Position numbers and translations under genes: made by a program | Notes under the pieces: generated by a model | Told to the model about the DNA's origin: nothing | The model's database searches: none | The model's input: the letters and a program-made list of their open reading frames with translations, nothing else | DNA from: Myxococcales bacterium | Lineage (GTDB): Bacteria; Myxococcota_A; Bradymonadia; UBA7976; UBA1532 | DNA: 64,000 nt | Assembly (NCBI GenBank): GCA_020633465.1 | Contig: JACKDN010000029.1 | Location: forward strand, 33,228 to 97,227 | Reading direction: 5' to 3' | Shown: positions 12,977 through 24,909 of the stretch, one piece after another | How positions within the stretch are numbered: position 1 is the stretch's first letter | Layout of the letters: every line of letters starts with the position of its first letter

Positions 12977-14970
12977 CACCGACCTCCGCCGCGCTGGGCC
13001 TCGCCCTGGCGCTCGCCCTGCTGCCCGCGCCGGCCCCCGCGCAGTTCGAGCTGCTCTGCGGTCCCGACGTGCCCTGCCCGCCGGGCAACGCCTGCCTGCT
13101 GGGGCGCTGCCGGCTGATCTACTGCGGCTTCGCCGGGTGCGTCTGCCGCAACGAAGCCGACTGCCCGGGCGACGACCTGCTGTGCGTCGACGGCGCCTGC
13201 GCGCGCAACTCCTGCGACACCTTGGAGGACTGCCCGCCCCAAGCGCCCTACTGCCGCGCCGGCAGCTGCCGCGCCGACTGCACGCGCGACGACCAGTGCG
13301 CCTTCGTGGGCCAGCAGTGCTTCCGTGGCGCCTGCCGCGGTGAGTGCGCGAACGACGCCGAGTGCGGCGTGGACGCGGTCTGCGTACCCGCGCCCACGAA
13401 CCCGAACCGCGATCGGGAGTGCATCCATCAGGAGTGCGTCCGAGCCAGCGACTGCCGGGCGCTGGGCCTGACCTGCGAAGCGCGCCGCTGCGTCGTCGAC
13501 GTGGCCGCCGACCGCGACCGCGACGGCGTGCCCGACGGCGCGGCCGACGAGCCGCGCGACAACTGCCCGGCGACGCCCAACACCGATCAGGACGACCTCG
13601 ACGGCGACGGTCGGGGGGATCGCTGCGACGACGACGACGACGGCGACGGCGTGGACGACGACCACGATGTCTGCCCCCGCACGCCCGACGCTCGGCAGCG
13701 CGATGGCGACGGCGACGGCGTCGGCGACGCCTGCGATGCCGATCAGGACGCGGACGGCGACGGCGTGCCGCTGTACGCGCCCACCGGTCGCCTCGACAAC
13801 TGCGCCGGGGTCGCCAATCCGGATCAGCGCGACACCGACGGCGACGGCCGCGGCGACGCCTGCGACGACGACGACGACGGGGACGGCGTGACCGATCGCG
13901 AGGATCTCTGCCCGACCGTCGCGGACGCCCAGAACCGCGACCTCGACGGCGACGGGATCGGCGACGCCTGCGCGATCGACCTGGACGGGGACGGCGTGCC
14001 GCCGGCCGTCGACGTGTGTCCGATGGTGGCCGATCCGGCCCAGCAGGATCTGGACGGCGACGGCCAGGGGGACGCCTGCGACAGCGACGACGACGGCGAC
14101 GGCGCGCGGGACGACCTCGACAACTGCCCGCGGGTGGCCAACCCCGGCCAGGTCGATCGCGACGGCGACGGCGTGGGGGACGCCTGCGAGACCGACGCGG
14201 ACGGCGACGGCGTCCGCGACGACCTCGACAACTGCCCGGGCGTCACCAACCCCGGCCAGCGCGATCGGGACGGCGACGGGATCGGGGATCCCTGCGATCC
14301 GGACCAGGACGGGGACGCGATCGACGACGCGGTCGACGGCTGTCCCGAGCACTTCGACCCGGATCAGGATCCGGCGGCGCGGGTGCTGGACGCCGAGGGG
14401 CGGTGCGTCGCGATCCGCTACGGCGCCGCCGACGCGCCCGGCCCCGACGGCGACGGTGACGGCGTGCCCGACGCCGCGGACAACTGCCCCGGGGTGAGCA
14501 ACGCGGGCCAGCGCGATCTCGACGGCGACGGCGCCGGGGACGCGTGCGACGCGGACGCCGACGGCGACGGCATCCTGGCCGCGTCGGACCTGTGCCCCCT
14601 GGTGCCCAGCCCGCTGCAGCGCGACCTCGACGGCGACGGCCTGGGCGATCCCTGCGATCTCGACGACGACGACGACGGCGCGCTCGACGTCGCCGACGTC
14701 TGCCCGCGGGTGGCCGATCCCGATCAGGCGGACGGGGACGGCGACGGCCTCGGCGACGCCTGCGACAACTGCCCGGCGTTCGCGTCGGCCGACGTCGCGG
14801 ACGCCGACGGCGACGGCGTCGGCAACCCCTGCGATCCGGATCTCGACGGCGACGGCGTGCCCAACCGCCTGGACGTCTGCCCGGCGGTGCCCGACGCGGA
14901 TCAGGCCGACGGCGACTGCGACGGGCTGGGCGACGCCTGCGACGCGGTGCTGGAAGGAGCCTGCCCGTGA
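12967..14970 (+). CDS. Exported TSP3-repeat protein
   Basis: GTG 12967 (a second in-frame GTG at 12973), AAGGGAG 7 nt upstream, overlapping the previous gene by 10 bp. Signal peptide ALGLALALALLPAPAPAQ. Residues ~25-180 are EGF-like/Cys-rich knots (CPPGNACLLGRC, CRNEADCPGDDLLC, DDQCAFVGQQC). The remainder is TSP3 repeats (NCPGVTNPGQRDRDGDGIGD type) ending at CDAVLEGACP with no further domain. A paralogue of the preceding gene minus the propeller. Its stop overlaps the next start (GTGA). Inferred to form a surface complex with its operon partners. Confidence 0.85.
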   Translation: MRVTPTSAALGLALALALLPAPAPAQFELLCGPDVPCPPGNACLLGRCRLIYCGFAGCVCRNEADCPGDDLLCVDGACARNSCDTLEDCPPQAPYCRAGSCRADCTRDDQCAFVGQQCFRGACRGECANDAECGVDAVCVPAPTNPNRDRECIHQECVRASDCRALGLTCEARRCVVDVAADRDRDGVPDGAADEPRDNCPATPNTDQDDLDGDGRGDRCDDDDDGDGVDDDHDVCPRTPDARQRDGDGDGVGDACDADQDADGDGVPLYAPTGRLDNCAGVANPDQRDTDGDGRGDACDDDDDGDGVTDREDLCPTVADAQNRDLDGDGIGDACAIDLDGDGVPPAVDVCPMVADPAQQDLDGDGQGDACDSDDDGDGARDDLDNCPRVANPGQVDRDGDGVGDACETDADGDGVRDDLDNCPGVTNPGQRDRDGDGIGDPCDPDQDGDAIDDAVDGCPEHFDPDQDPAARVLDAEGRCVAIRYGAADAPGPDGDGDGVPDAADNCPGVSNAGQRDLDGDGAGDACDADADGDGILAASDLCPLVPSPLQRDLDGDGLGDPCDLDDDDDGALDVADVCPRVADPDQADGDGDGLGDACDNCPAFASADVADADGDGVGNPCDPDLDGDGVPNRLDVCPAVPDADQADGDCDGLGDACDAVLEGACP

Positions 14971-16298
14971 GCGCCTCGACGCGTCGTCATGGCCGGCGCT
15001 GGCCGTCCCCCATCCTCGCGGTCGCGCTGTGGACCATCGCCGCGCCCGCCGCGGCCCAGGACGCGGGCGCCCCGCCCGCCTGCCCCGCGGTGCCCATCGG
15101 TCGTGCCTGCCAGGTGGACGCCGACTGCGGCCCGGGCGGGCTGTGCTTCGAGGGCGTGGCCGACGGGTACTGCACCGTGCGCCGTGACCTGGACTGCTGC
15201 CCGCCGGGCGCGCGGCGCCTGGCCGGCCTGGACGTGTGCGTCGTCGACTGCGCGGTGGACGCCGACTGCCCCGCGCGGCCCGCCCGGCAGTGCACGACCG
15301 AGGGCTTCTGCTGGGGCTGCCTGGCCCCGCCGGCCGACGCGCCGATCGGCGCGGCCTGCGCGACGGACGACGACTGCGGCGGCGCGGGCTGCCTGACCGC
15401 CGTGGGCGCGTCCCGCGTCGAGGGGGGCGTGTGCACGCTGGACGTGCCGGCGCACTGCTGCCCGCCGGGCACCGGTCCGGGCCTGCTGAGCGGCCAGCGC
15501 TTCTGTCTGCCGGCGTGCCGCGTCGACGCGGACTGTGGGCGCGCCGGCTGGGGCTGCGATCACGAGGCGCTGGGCGTGTGCCGGCCGGGCGCGCACGCGC
15601 CGCCGGGCGACGGCGGCGTCGCGGGGACGGCGGCGCGCGCGGCGCGCCGCACGCGACGGCGGCGCGCCACGCGACGGCGGCGTCGCGGGGATGGCGGCGC
15701 GCGCGACGGCGGCGCGCGGCGACGGCGGCGCGGGCGACGGCGGCGCGGGCGACGGCGGCGCGGGCGACGGCGGCGCGGGCGACGGCGGACGCCGAGCGAC
15801 GGCGGCGCGTCGCGCGACGGCGCCGCGCCCGACGACGCGCGGATCACGGCGGACGCGCGCGCCGACGGTGGCGCCCGCCCGACGCCGCGTCGCCCACACG
15901 CGCGCCGACGGCGCCACCGCCTGCGCGCGGACGCCGGGCACGGGGCCGCCGTCGGCGACGTGGGTGGCGCCGCCGCAGCGGGCGACGACGGCTGCGATTG
16001 CCGCGCCACCTCCGCCGCCCCCGCCCCGGGCTGGCTGGCGCTGCTGCTGTTGGGTCTGATCCGCCGGCGCCGACGCCGCGCCGAGCCCGCAGCGACCGTT
16101 CACGCGCGTCGCGACGGCGCGCCTCGCGCCCTTGCGCAGACCGACGCACGACGGCGGCCCGTCCATCCGACGGGCGCCGCCTCCCGCGACGGGCCGAGCC
16201 CGGGGCGCGCCGCGGAACCTCGCCGCCGCGAGGCTGTCCGTACCCCACCCACCCAACGGACGGAGCATGACGATGAAGGGTCGGCTGGCGCCCGCTAG
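14967..16298 (+). CDS. Exported Cys-rich protein with DGG stalk and C-terminal sorting tail
   Basis: GTG 14967 with AAGGAG 7 nt upstream, 4-bp overlap with the previous stop. Signal peptide (PILAVALWTIAAPAAAQ), then two copies of a ~100-residue Cys-rich unit (IGRACQVDADCG..., IGAACATDDDCG...) with CCPPG motifs. A stalk (about 15600-15860) contains five 15-bp units encoding DGGAG, but that motif appears in shifting frames although the start frame has no stop. In the start frame the protein ends with DDGCDC, a hydrophobic LALLLLGLI stretch and six Arg, a MYXO-CTERM-like tail; the frame then runs ~70 codons further to TAG 16298, overlapping the next gene, which is odd for such a tail. Probably indels in the stalk DNA. 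Confidence 0.7.
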   Translation: MSASTRRHGRRWPSPILAVALWTIAAPAAAQDAGAPPACPAVPIGRACQVDADCGPGGLCFEGVADGYCTVRRDLDCCPPGARRLAGLDVCVVDCAVDADCPARPARQCTTEGFCWGCLAPPADAPIGAACATDDDCGGAGCLTAVGASRVEGGVCTLDVPAHCCPPGTGPGLLSGQRFCLPACRVDADCGRAGWGCDHEALGVCRPGAHAPPGDGGVAGTAARAARRTRRRRATRRRRRGDGGARDGGARRRRRGRRRRGRRRRGRRRRGRRRTPSDGGASRDGAAPDDARITADARADGGARPTPRRPHARRRRHRLRADAGHGAAVGDVGGAAAAGDDGCDCRATSAAPAPGWLALLLLGLIRRRRRRAEPAATVHARRDGAPRALAQTDARRRPVHPTGAASRDGPSPGRAAEPRRREAVRTPPTQRTEHDDEGSAGAR

Positions 16299-17448
16299 TG
16301 TCCTCGCGCTGCTCGCGCTCGGCTGCGGCGACGCGACGTCGAGCGCCCCCCTGAGCGCGGCGGTGGATCCGCTCACCTGGGCCGGCGACGCGTGCCCCGA
16401 CGGCGCGACGCTCGCCCCCGTCGATGACCTCGATCCGCAGCTCCGCGCCTGCGTGCGCGCGGACGATCCGAGCGTGCTGCACGGCCCCTTCGTGCGCTGG
16501 GCGCCGGACGCGGCCATCGCCGCCGACGGGCAGCGCGTGCTGGCCGGCGCGCACGCGGACGGGCTGCGCGTGGGCGTCTGGTCGCGCTGGCGACTCGACG
16601 GCGCACCGCTGGATCAGGGCGCCTACGTCGCGGGCGCGCGCGACGGCGAGTGGCTGACCTGGCGGGCCGACGGCTCGCTCGAGCGGCGCCAGACCTGGGT
16701 GATGGACCAACGCGAGGGGCCGGCGACGCGCCTGCACGCCGACGGCTCGGTCCAGGTGAGCGAGCAGTGGTCGGCCGACCGCCCCGAGGGCGAGTGGGTG
16801 TGGCAGCGGCCCGACGGCAGCGTCGAGCAGCGCGTGACGTTCAGCGCCGGCCGCCGGGACGGGCCCGCGGTGTCCTTCCACCCCGACGGCACGAAGGCGG
16901 CCGAGGGCGCTTACGCCGACGGGCTGCGCGAGGGGCCGTGGACCAGCTGGTACCCCGACGGCACCGTCGAGGCCGAGGGCGACTTCGCGGGCGGCGCGCG
17001 GCAGGGCGACTGGGCCACCTTCAACCCCGACGGCACGCCCGACGCCGCCGGCCCGTACCGCGCCGGCGTGCGCCACGGCCGCTGGACCTTCTGGGATTAC
17101 GACCTGCGCGACGGCGACACCGTGCACGTCGTGCGGACCGAGGGCGAGGTGGTCGACGGCGACGCGCAGGGTGAGTGGGTGGGCCTGTACGACGCCACCG
17201 GCGAACCCTTCAGCGCGGTCACCTACGTCGACGGGCGGCGCCAGGGCGATTACGCCGACTACTTCCCCGACGGCGCGCCGCGCAGCGCGGGGCCCTTCCT
17301 CGACGACCTGCAGCACGGCCGCTGGCAGTTCTGGCACCCGAACGGCCAGCTCGCCTGCGAGGGCGACTATCACCTGGGCGAGGAGGTCGGCGACTGGGCC
17401 TGCTTCGACGAGGCGGGCAACAGCCTGCGGCCGGGAGGCAACGGCTGA
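16273..17448 (+). CDS. MORN/YwqK-type repeat lipoprotein
   Basis: ATG 16273 chosen over ATG 16267 because GGAG is then 7 nt upstream. Lipobox LLALGC. About 392 aa built from ~12 repeats of the form DGT-x-(A/E)EG-x-(Y/F)-x-G-x2-GxW-x2-(W/F)-x-PDG, as in MORN and YwqK-like proteins, for example EGPWTSWYPDGTVEAEGDF. These repeats form extended beta sheets; no catalytic residues are apparent. Lipid-anchored member of the exported-protein operon; its stop overlaps the next start (TGATG). Confidence 0.85.
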   Translation: MKGRLAPASVLALLALGCGDATSSAPLSAAVDPLTWAGDACPDGATLAPVDDLDPQLRACVRADDPSVLHGPFVRWAPDAAIAADGQRVLAGAHADGLRVGVWSRWRLDGAPLDQGAYVAGARDGEWLTWRADGSLERRQTWVMDQREGPATRLHADGSVQVSEQWSADRPEGEWVWQRPDGSVEQRVTFSAGRRDGPAVSFHPDGTKAAEGAYADGLREGPWTSWYPDGTVEAEGDFAGGARQGDWATFNPDGTPDAAGPYRAGVRHGRWTFWDYDLRDGDTVHVVRTEGEVVDGDAQGEWVGLYDATGEPFSAVTYVDGRRQGDYADYFPDGAPRSAGPFLDDLQHGRWQFWHPNGQLACEGDYHLGEEVGDWACFDEAGNSLRPGGNG

Positions 17449-20400
17449 TGCGGGCGTTGGCTTCGTTGCTGTTGCTGGGCGGCGCCGCGCTGGCCGCGCC
17501 GCCGCTGTTCTCGCCCCCGACGGCGCTGACCGACGCCGACGCGACGCTCTCGGACGACTGGCAGGTGATGGGCTTCGACGACGACGGCGACGTCATCGGC
17601 CTGCTGCGCCGCGGCGGGCTGGCCCACGCCGATCCCGCCGACGTCGACGGCACCCTCGTGACCATCCCGGCGGGCGCGCCGGGCATCGGCAGCCCCGTCT
17701 TCACCGGCTGGGGCATGACGCACGACGACGCGGGCGTCTGGCGGGTGGGCGCGAACGCCACCCGGATGATCGCGCAGCGCATCGTCGACCTCGACGCCGA
17801 GGGCGCGACGACCTACGACCTGCCCCTCGACGCCGACGCGGACTGGACCGCCTTCGGCGAGGCGCTGCCCGGCGGCGGCTTCACCGTGCTCGGCACGCCC
17901 CGGGGCTTCTGCCTGTGGAGCGACCGGTCCGTCTGGTGCGTCGACGTCGAGGCCCGCGCCGTGCGCAAGCGCCTCGACAAGGCCCTGCTGGACGCGCACG
18001 TCCGCATCCCCGCCGGGCACTACGCGGCGGTGGCCAACTTCTTCGACACCCCGCCGTCCGACACGATCCACACCTTTTGGCACCTCGATGACGCCGTCGC
18101 CCTGCCCGACGACGGCCTGGTGGTGCTCGCGCGCGTGGGCCTGGGCTACAACGACCGGCGGCAGGTGGACGGCAGCGGCTTCACGCGCTACCTGCTGCGC
18201 CTCGACGCCGACGGCGCCATCGACATCTTCTACGGCCCCCTGCGCGGCTGGAGTGACGGACCGCGGCGCACGCCGGCCGAGGATCCCCTGAACGACGCCC
18301 AGCTCGCGTACTGGCCCGACGAGCGCGCGGTCGTGGCGAACGTCACCCGCTTCGACTACGGCTGGCAGGACATCCGCAGCCCCACCCTGCCCTTGGGCCA
18401 CCCGGACAACGACCCGCACGGCTGGCGCGGCCGCGGGCTGCGCGTGTTCCCGATCGATCGCCCCGGGCGAGGCGCCATCAGCCTGACCGACGCGGTCGTG
18501 CGGCGGCTGACCTGCGAGCAGGGCGGGTTTCCCGAGAACTGCCAGAACCGCACCACGCGCGTCCTGCGGCACGGCGACGGCGGCCTGCGGGTGCTGATCC
18601 AGGCGACGCGGGGCACCAGCCAGCACGAGACGCAGATCCATCGCTTCGCCGGCGGGCGGGGCGCGCTCGATCTCGACGGCGACGGGCTGATCGCCAGCGA
18701 GGAACAGCGCCACGGCACGAGCGATCTGCTGGCGGACAGCGACGGCGGCGGCAACGAGGACGGCGCCGAGGTGGATCTGCTGGGGAGCGATCCCACCGAC
18801 GCCGGCGACGACCTCGTCGCGCCCCTGCGCGCCGACAGCCCGGTGCGCTTCCTGGCCAGCCCGATGGTGCGTCTGCGGCTGCCCGACGGTCCCACCGACT
18901 GGGCGCAGACCTTCGCACCGGGCGCGCCCCTGTGCGCCCGGGGGGCGTGCTACGACGCGCGGGGCGACGTCACGCTGCGATGGGGGCTGCCCGGTGACGG
19001 CGAGGCGATGGTGGCGGTGGACAACAGCCACCTGCTGGTGTGGACCGACGACGACGCGCTGCATCGGGTGGATCTGACCGACGGGCGGCGGACGCCCTAC
19101 CTGACGCTCGAGGATCTGCGGGCCGCGCTGCCGCGCAGCGACGAGGGCCGCGCGGGCTGGGGGCCGCTGGGAACCAACAGCATCACGGTGGTGCCGCTCG
19201 ACGCGCACCGCACGCTGGTGGCGGGCCGCTTCTTCCCCGCGCGCGTCGTGATCTTCGAGGACGGCGCCCCGCGCACGCTGTACGACGGCGTCGAGGCCCG
19301 CTGCGCCGCCGGCCTGGGCCCCTGCGACGAGGGGCCGATGCCGGTCGCGCCCAACCTGACCCGGCTCACCGGCGGCGGCCTGCCGGTCGGGGGCGGTCTG
19401 CCCCCGAACCACGTGCCGGTCAACGACGTGTACGACATCGAGCTGACGCCCATCGGCTACGATCCCGCCGCCGGCCACTTCGTCTTCGGGGTCTTCGGCA
19501 CCTGGCAGACCTGGGTACTGGGCGTGCATCCGGACCGCCCGCCCTACGTGCTGGCCACGCAGCGGGATCTGCAGAGCCTGGCCGACGCCCGGCTGCCCGA
19601 CGCGCGCATCGGCCCGCCGCGCATGCCCACCTGGCTGGTGCCCACCGGACACGGCGAGGTGCTCACCGACGTCGGCCTGTTCGATCCCACCTGGGCGCCG
19701 ATCGCGGCCGACCTGACCGCGCTGCGCATCGACCGGCGGCCCACGGCCGTCTGGGGCGACACGATCCTCACCGGCCACCGCAGCGGCGGCGACGAGGACG
19801 GCGCCTACGAGCTGGTGCGCGGCGGCGGCGCGCTGGGCGGCGGCGACCTGCTGGTGCTGACCCACGGCGAGACCGACTTCATCGAGGGCGAGCGCACGCG
19901 GCGCAGCGCGCTGACCCTGTACCACGGCGGCCGCAAGGGCGGCCTGCGCCGCGTCTGGACCTTCGAGGACACCGGCGCCGCGGTCGAGATCGGGGCGCTG
20001 CTCGACGGCCTGGTCGGCATGGACGTCAGCGCCGACGGCCGCCTGTGCGCCACCGATGGCGAGCACGTCGTGACCTTCTACGGCGTCGCCGAGACCGGCC
20101 TGGTGCCGCGCGTCCCGCTGTGGCGCGTGGCGCTGCCCGGCGCGCTCGACTGCGCCTTCGAGGGCGACGCGCTGCTGGGCCTCACCGCCGACGGCGTGCA
20201 GCGCTTCGAGATCGCCAGCGAGACCTTCGGCGCGCCCGCGGCGGTCGGGGCCGCGCCGGTCGACTTCGTGCGCCTGCCCGACGCCACGATCGCCGTGCGC
20301 ACCGCCGGCGACGTCCGCACGCAGGCCGGCGAGGTGATCGACCTGGCCGAGACCGCCGCGGCCGCCGGCCTCGCCTTCCCCGAGCGCTACGGCCAGCCCG

Positions 20401-20751
20401 GCTGGCGCCCGGACGGCATCGAGGTCGAGCTCGGCGGCGCCACGCTGGTGGCGACCGATCGGCGCACCGGCCGCACCGCCGACTACGACGTGCGCCCCTT
20501 CGCCGACGCGCCCGCGCTTGCCTTCGCCGTCGTGCCCGGTGGGCCGGCCACCGATCCCTGGACCGGCGACGCGCCCATCGATCCCCTCGTCGTCCCGTTG
20601 GTCGAAGGCGGCGCGTCCCCCGACGGCGGCGTCGCCGGCGGCGACTCGAGCGACGGCGGCGGCTGCGACTGCGACGCCAGCGGGCGCGGCGCCCCCGGCT
20701 GGGCCTGGCTGCTGCTGGTGGGGCTGGGCCTGCGCCGCCGCCGCCGCGCCC

Positions 20752-20759
<8 letters not shown>
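17448..20759 (+). CDS. Large exported propeller-like protein with CDC sorting tail
   Basis: ATG 17448, GGGAGG 9 nt upstream, one-base overlap with the previous stop. 1103 aa. Signal peptide (ASLLLLGGAALA). Repeated beta-strand blocks across the protein suggest a WD/propeller fold, interrupted near the middle by a Ca-binding EF-hand-like segment (LDLDGDGLIASEEQ, LADSDGGG). C terminus: DGGGCDCDASGRG, hydrophobic WAWLLLVGLGL, RRRRR, a MYXO-CTERM-type sorting tail that should tether it to the surface after processing by a myxosortase. Last gene of the operon; it overlaps the convergent kinase gene by 8 bp. Ligand unknown. Confidence 0.82.
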
Positions 20760-22632
<1,873 letters not shown>

Positions 22633-22641
22633 GGCCGCGCC

Positions 22642-24735
22642 TCAGCGCGGCGCCAGGACGGGCGCCTCGCCCTGCCGCAGGAAGAAGCGGTGCCCGGCGG
22701 GCAGCGTGAAGGTCTGCGTCGTGCCGTCGCGGTCCGGCCAGCGCACGGTCACCTCGGCCTCGCAGGCGTCCTCGAGACCGAAGTGCAGCACCTGGTCGCG
22801 CTGCGCCCCGAAGTGGCCGTAGCCGCCGCCGACCTCCTGCACCAGCGTGCGGTCGCCCAGCGTGATCGTCACCCGCGCGCCGATGGCTGCCCGGTTGCTG
22901 CCCTCGCCCCCTTCGAGCGCCAGCTGCACCCAGTTGCCGTCCTGCCCGCGGATGTTCTCGAACAGCCGCACCTGCATCGTCTCGTAGCAGTTGTTGGGCG
23001 CCATCGCGTCGCAGCGCGCCCGCGAGTGCCCCACCATCAGGTCGAGATCGCCGTCGCGGTCGAAGTCGGCCACCGCCATGCCGTGGCTGCGGTTGTGCTC
23101 GAAGAAGTCGCTGGTCGGCACCTCGGCGAACATCGGCGCGCCCGGCGTGCTCTCGTTGTGGTACAGCCGCCCGCGGTTGCCGGGGTAGTCGGTGGCGCCG
23201 ACGTAGATCTCGTCGCGCCCGTCGTTGTCGACGTCCAGGCTGCCCGCGGTGATGAAGCCCTCGTCCCAGCTCGGCGTGTCGTGCTCGAGCGTCAGGCCGA
23301 CGGCGTCGCGCCCGGGGCGCACGAAGCGCACGTCGGCCTCGCCGGTGTTGTGCAACAGCTCGCCCGCGTCGGCGCCGGGCCCCGCCCACCAGTGGCGGAT
23401 CTCGGTGGTGTAGAGGTCGAGGTGGCCGTCGTTGTCGACGTCCACGCACACCGTCGCGCCGCTGTTGCCGCCCAGGCGGAAGGGCTCGCGCCCGATGTCG
23501 TGGTTCCAGTTCGGCTGCGAGCACACGATGTTCGGCGGCGGCGCGTCGGCGCAGCCCTCGGCGGCGCGGTTCTGCTGGCAGAAGCAGCGCGCGAACTGAT
23601 CGCCGGTCCACTCCATGTCGTCGTCGTACGCATAGCCCGACTCGACGCTCCGGTTGACGTACCGGCCGTCGGCCCCCGCCTGCCACAGGTGGTTGGGCGC
23701 GCGGCCATAGCTGCCGGCCAAGAGCTCGGGCCGCCCGTCGCCGTTGAGATCGCAGGCCGCCGCCGACCACGCCGTCGTGTGGCCGCGGGCCGCGTTGAGA
23801 TCGTCCAGGTCCTCCCAAGCCCTCGTGATCAGACCGTATTCGACGGTCGCGTCGCGCAGCACGCCGGTGCCGTCGCCGCCCCACAGGCGATCCTGCAGGG
23901 GCGCGCCCAGGCCGCCCTGCGACTGCCAGAGGTCGATGTTGCCGTCGCGATCGGCGTCGACGAAGGCCGCGCCCGAGGGCACGTCCTGCAGCCGCGCGCG
24001 GCGCAGCGGGTGATCCTCGGGGGCCAGCGTGAAGTTGCCCGCGCCGTCGTTGAACAGCACCTCGCTGGTCTCGGCCACCTCGAGCATCGTGCCGTCGGGC
24101 AGCTCGATGGTCTTGGGCTCGCGCGTGTCGAGCCCGGTGTAGGCGTCCAGATCGCCGTCGTTGTCCAGATCGGCGAAGGCGACCACCTCGATCGGCCGGC
24201 CCACGCTCGCGGCGTAGGTGCCGCGCACCGCCAGGAAGCCCGACGCCTCGGCGACGTCCTCGAAGCCGCTGCCGGTGTTGCGCAGCACCCAGGTGAAGCG
24301 CTTGGGCTCGGGGCCCGACAGCAGATCCGGCTTCGGCCCGCCGCGCCGCACGACCACGTCGGCCCAGCCGTCGCCGTCGATGTCGCCCACGGTCAGGCGC
24401 GTGCCCTGCACCTGCAGCGCCGTCAGGCCCCAGTCGTCGGTCACCTCGCGGAAGAGGGCCGTGCCCGGCGTGTAGGTGGCCGCGGGGTTGCAGATCGGCG
24501 CGGGCAGGCCGCCCGGCCCGGCGTCGGCCGCCACGCCCCCATCGGCCGGCGGGCCGCCGCCGTCGTCGTCACCGCCGCCGCCGCCCCCGCCGCCCCCGGT
24601 GGTGCCGTCGGGGCAGGTCGAAGCCTGCTGGCACGCGGCCACACCGCCGTCATCGGCCGCGCCGCCGCCCCCGCCCTGGCAGCCCACCGCCGCGGCGACG
24701 AGCGCCAGCCCCAAACCCACTTCCCGTGCGCGCAT
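22642..24735 (-). CDS. FG-GAP/UnbV (CRTAC-like) repeat lipoprotein
   Basis: 697 aa, ATG 24735 with GGGAG 6 nt upstream. Lipoprotein signal (GLGLALVAAAVGC), a Gly/Asp-rich stalk, then FG-GAP/VCBS repeats with Ca-binding loops (GDIDGDGWADVVV, ADLDNDGDLDAY, CDLNGDGRPEL, VDNDGRDEIY, DFDRDGDLDLM). The C-terminal ~80 residues are the ASPIC/UnbV domain (NRAAIGARVTITLGDRT, QVLHFGLED, VTVRWPDRDG). Such proteins are integrin-alpha-like propellers on the cell surface. Its Gly/Asp stalk is in frame, unlike four others in this window. Operon with the kinase downstream. Confidence 0.9.
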   Translation of the reverse strand: MRAREVGLGLALVAAAVGCQGGGGGAADDGGVAACQQASTCPDGTTGGGGGGGGGDDDGGGPPADGGVAADAGPGGLPAPICNPAATYTPGTALFREVTDDWGLTALQVQGTRLTVGDIDGDGWADVVVRRGGPKPDLLSGPEPKRFTWVLRNTGSGFEDVAEASGFLAVRGTYAASVGRPIEVVAFADLDNDGDLDAYTGLDTREPKTIELPDGTMLEVAETSEVLFNDGAGNFTLAPEDHPLRRARLQDVPSGAAFVDADRDGNIDLWQSQGGLGAPLQDRLWGGDGTGVLRDATVEYGLITRAWEDLDDLNAARGHTTAWSAAACDLNGDGRPELLAGSYGRAPNHLWQAGADGRYVNRSVESGYAYDDDMEWTGDQFARCFCQQNRAAEGCADAPPPNIVCSQPNWNHDIGREPFRLGGNSGATVCVDVDNDGHLDLYTTEIRHWWAGPGADAGELLHNTGEADVRFVRPGRDAVGLTLEHDTPSWDEGFITAGSLDVDNDGRDEIYVGATDYPGNRGRLYHNESTPGAPMFAEVPTSDFFEHNRSHGMAVADFDRDGDLDLMVGHSRARCDAMAPNNCYETMQVRLFENIRGQDGNWVQLALEGGEGSNRAAIGARVTITLGDRTLVQEVGGGYGHFGAQRDQVLHFGLEDACEAEVTVRWPDRDGTTQTFTLPAGHRFFLRQGEAPVLAPR

Positions 24736-24909
24736 CACAGCTCCCGATCGTCCGCTGGGCCGACCCCGGCAGGAGGCAAGGTGTAGCGGTCGACGCGCCC
24801 GCGGGGCAAGCCCCGGCGCCGGCCCTCTTGGCCGCCGCGCGCCGATCGCGCATCCTCGACCCCACCTCGAGCATTCTTCCAGGCACACGAAACGACCAAG
24901 GAGGCACGC

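Noticed and set aside
10367..12979. 870-residue open frame on the minus strand across the TSP3 protein gene
   Set aside because: It mirrors the Asp/Gly codon repeats of the + gene (GAC/GGC gives Val/Ala/Arg-rich antisense); no domain, no ribosome site, and the + gene has a signal peptide and clear repeats.
15721..15795. Slipped-strand phase variation in the 15-bp DGGAG repeat
   Set aside because: The unit is a multiple of three, so gain or loss of a unit cannot change frame; the frame drift needs single-base indels, more easily explained by sequencing error.
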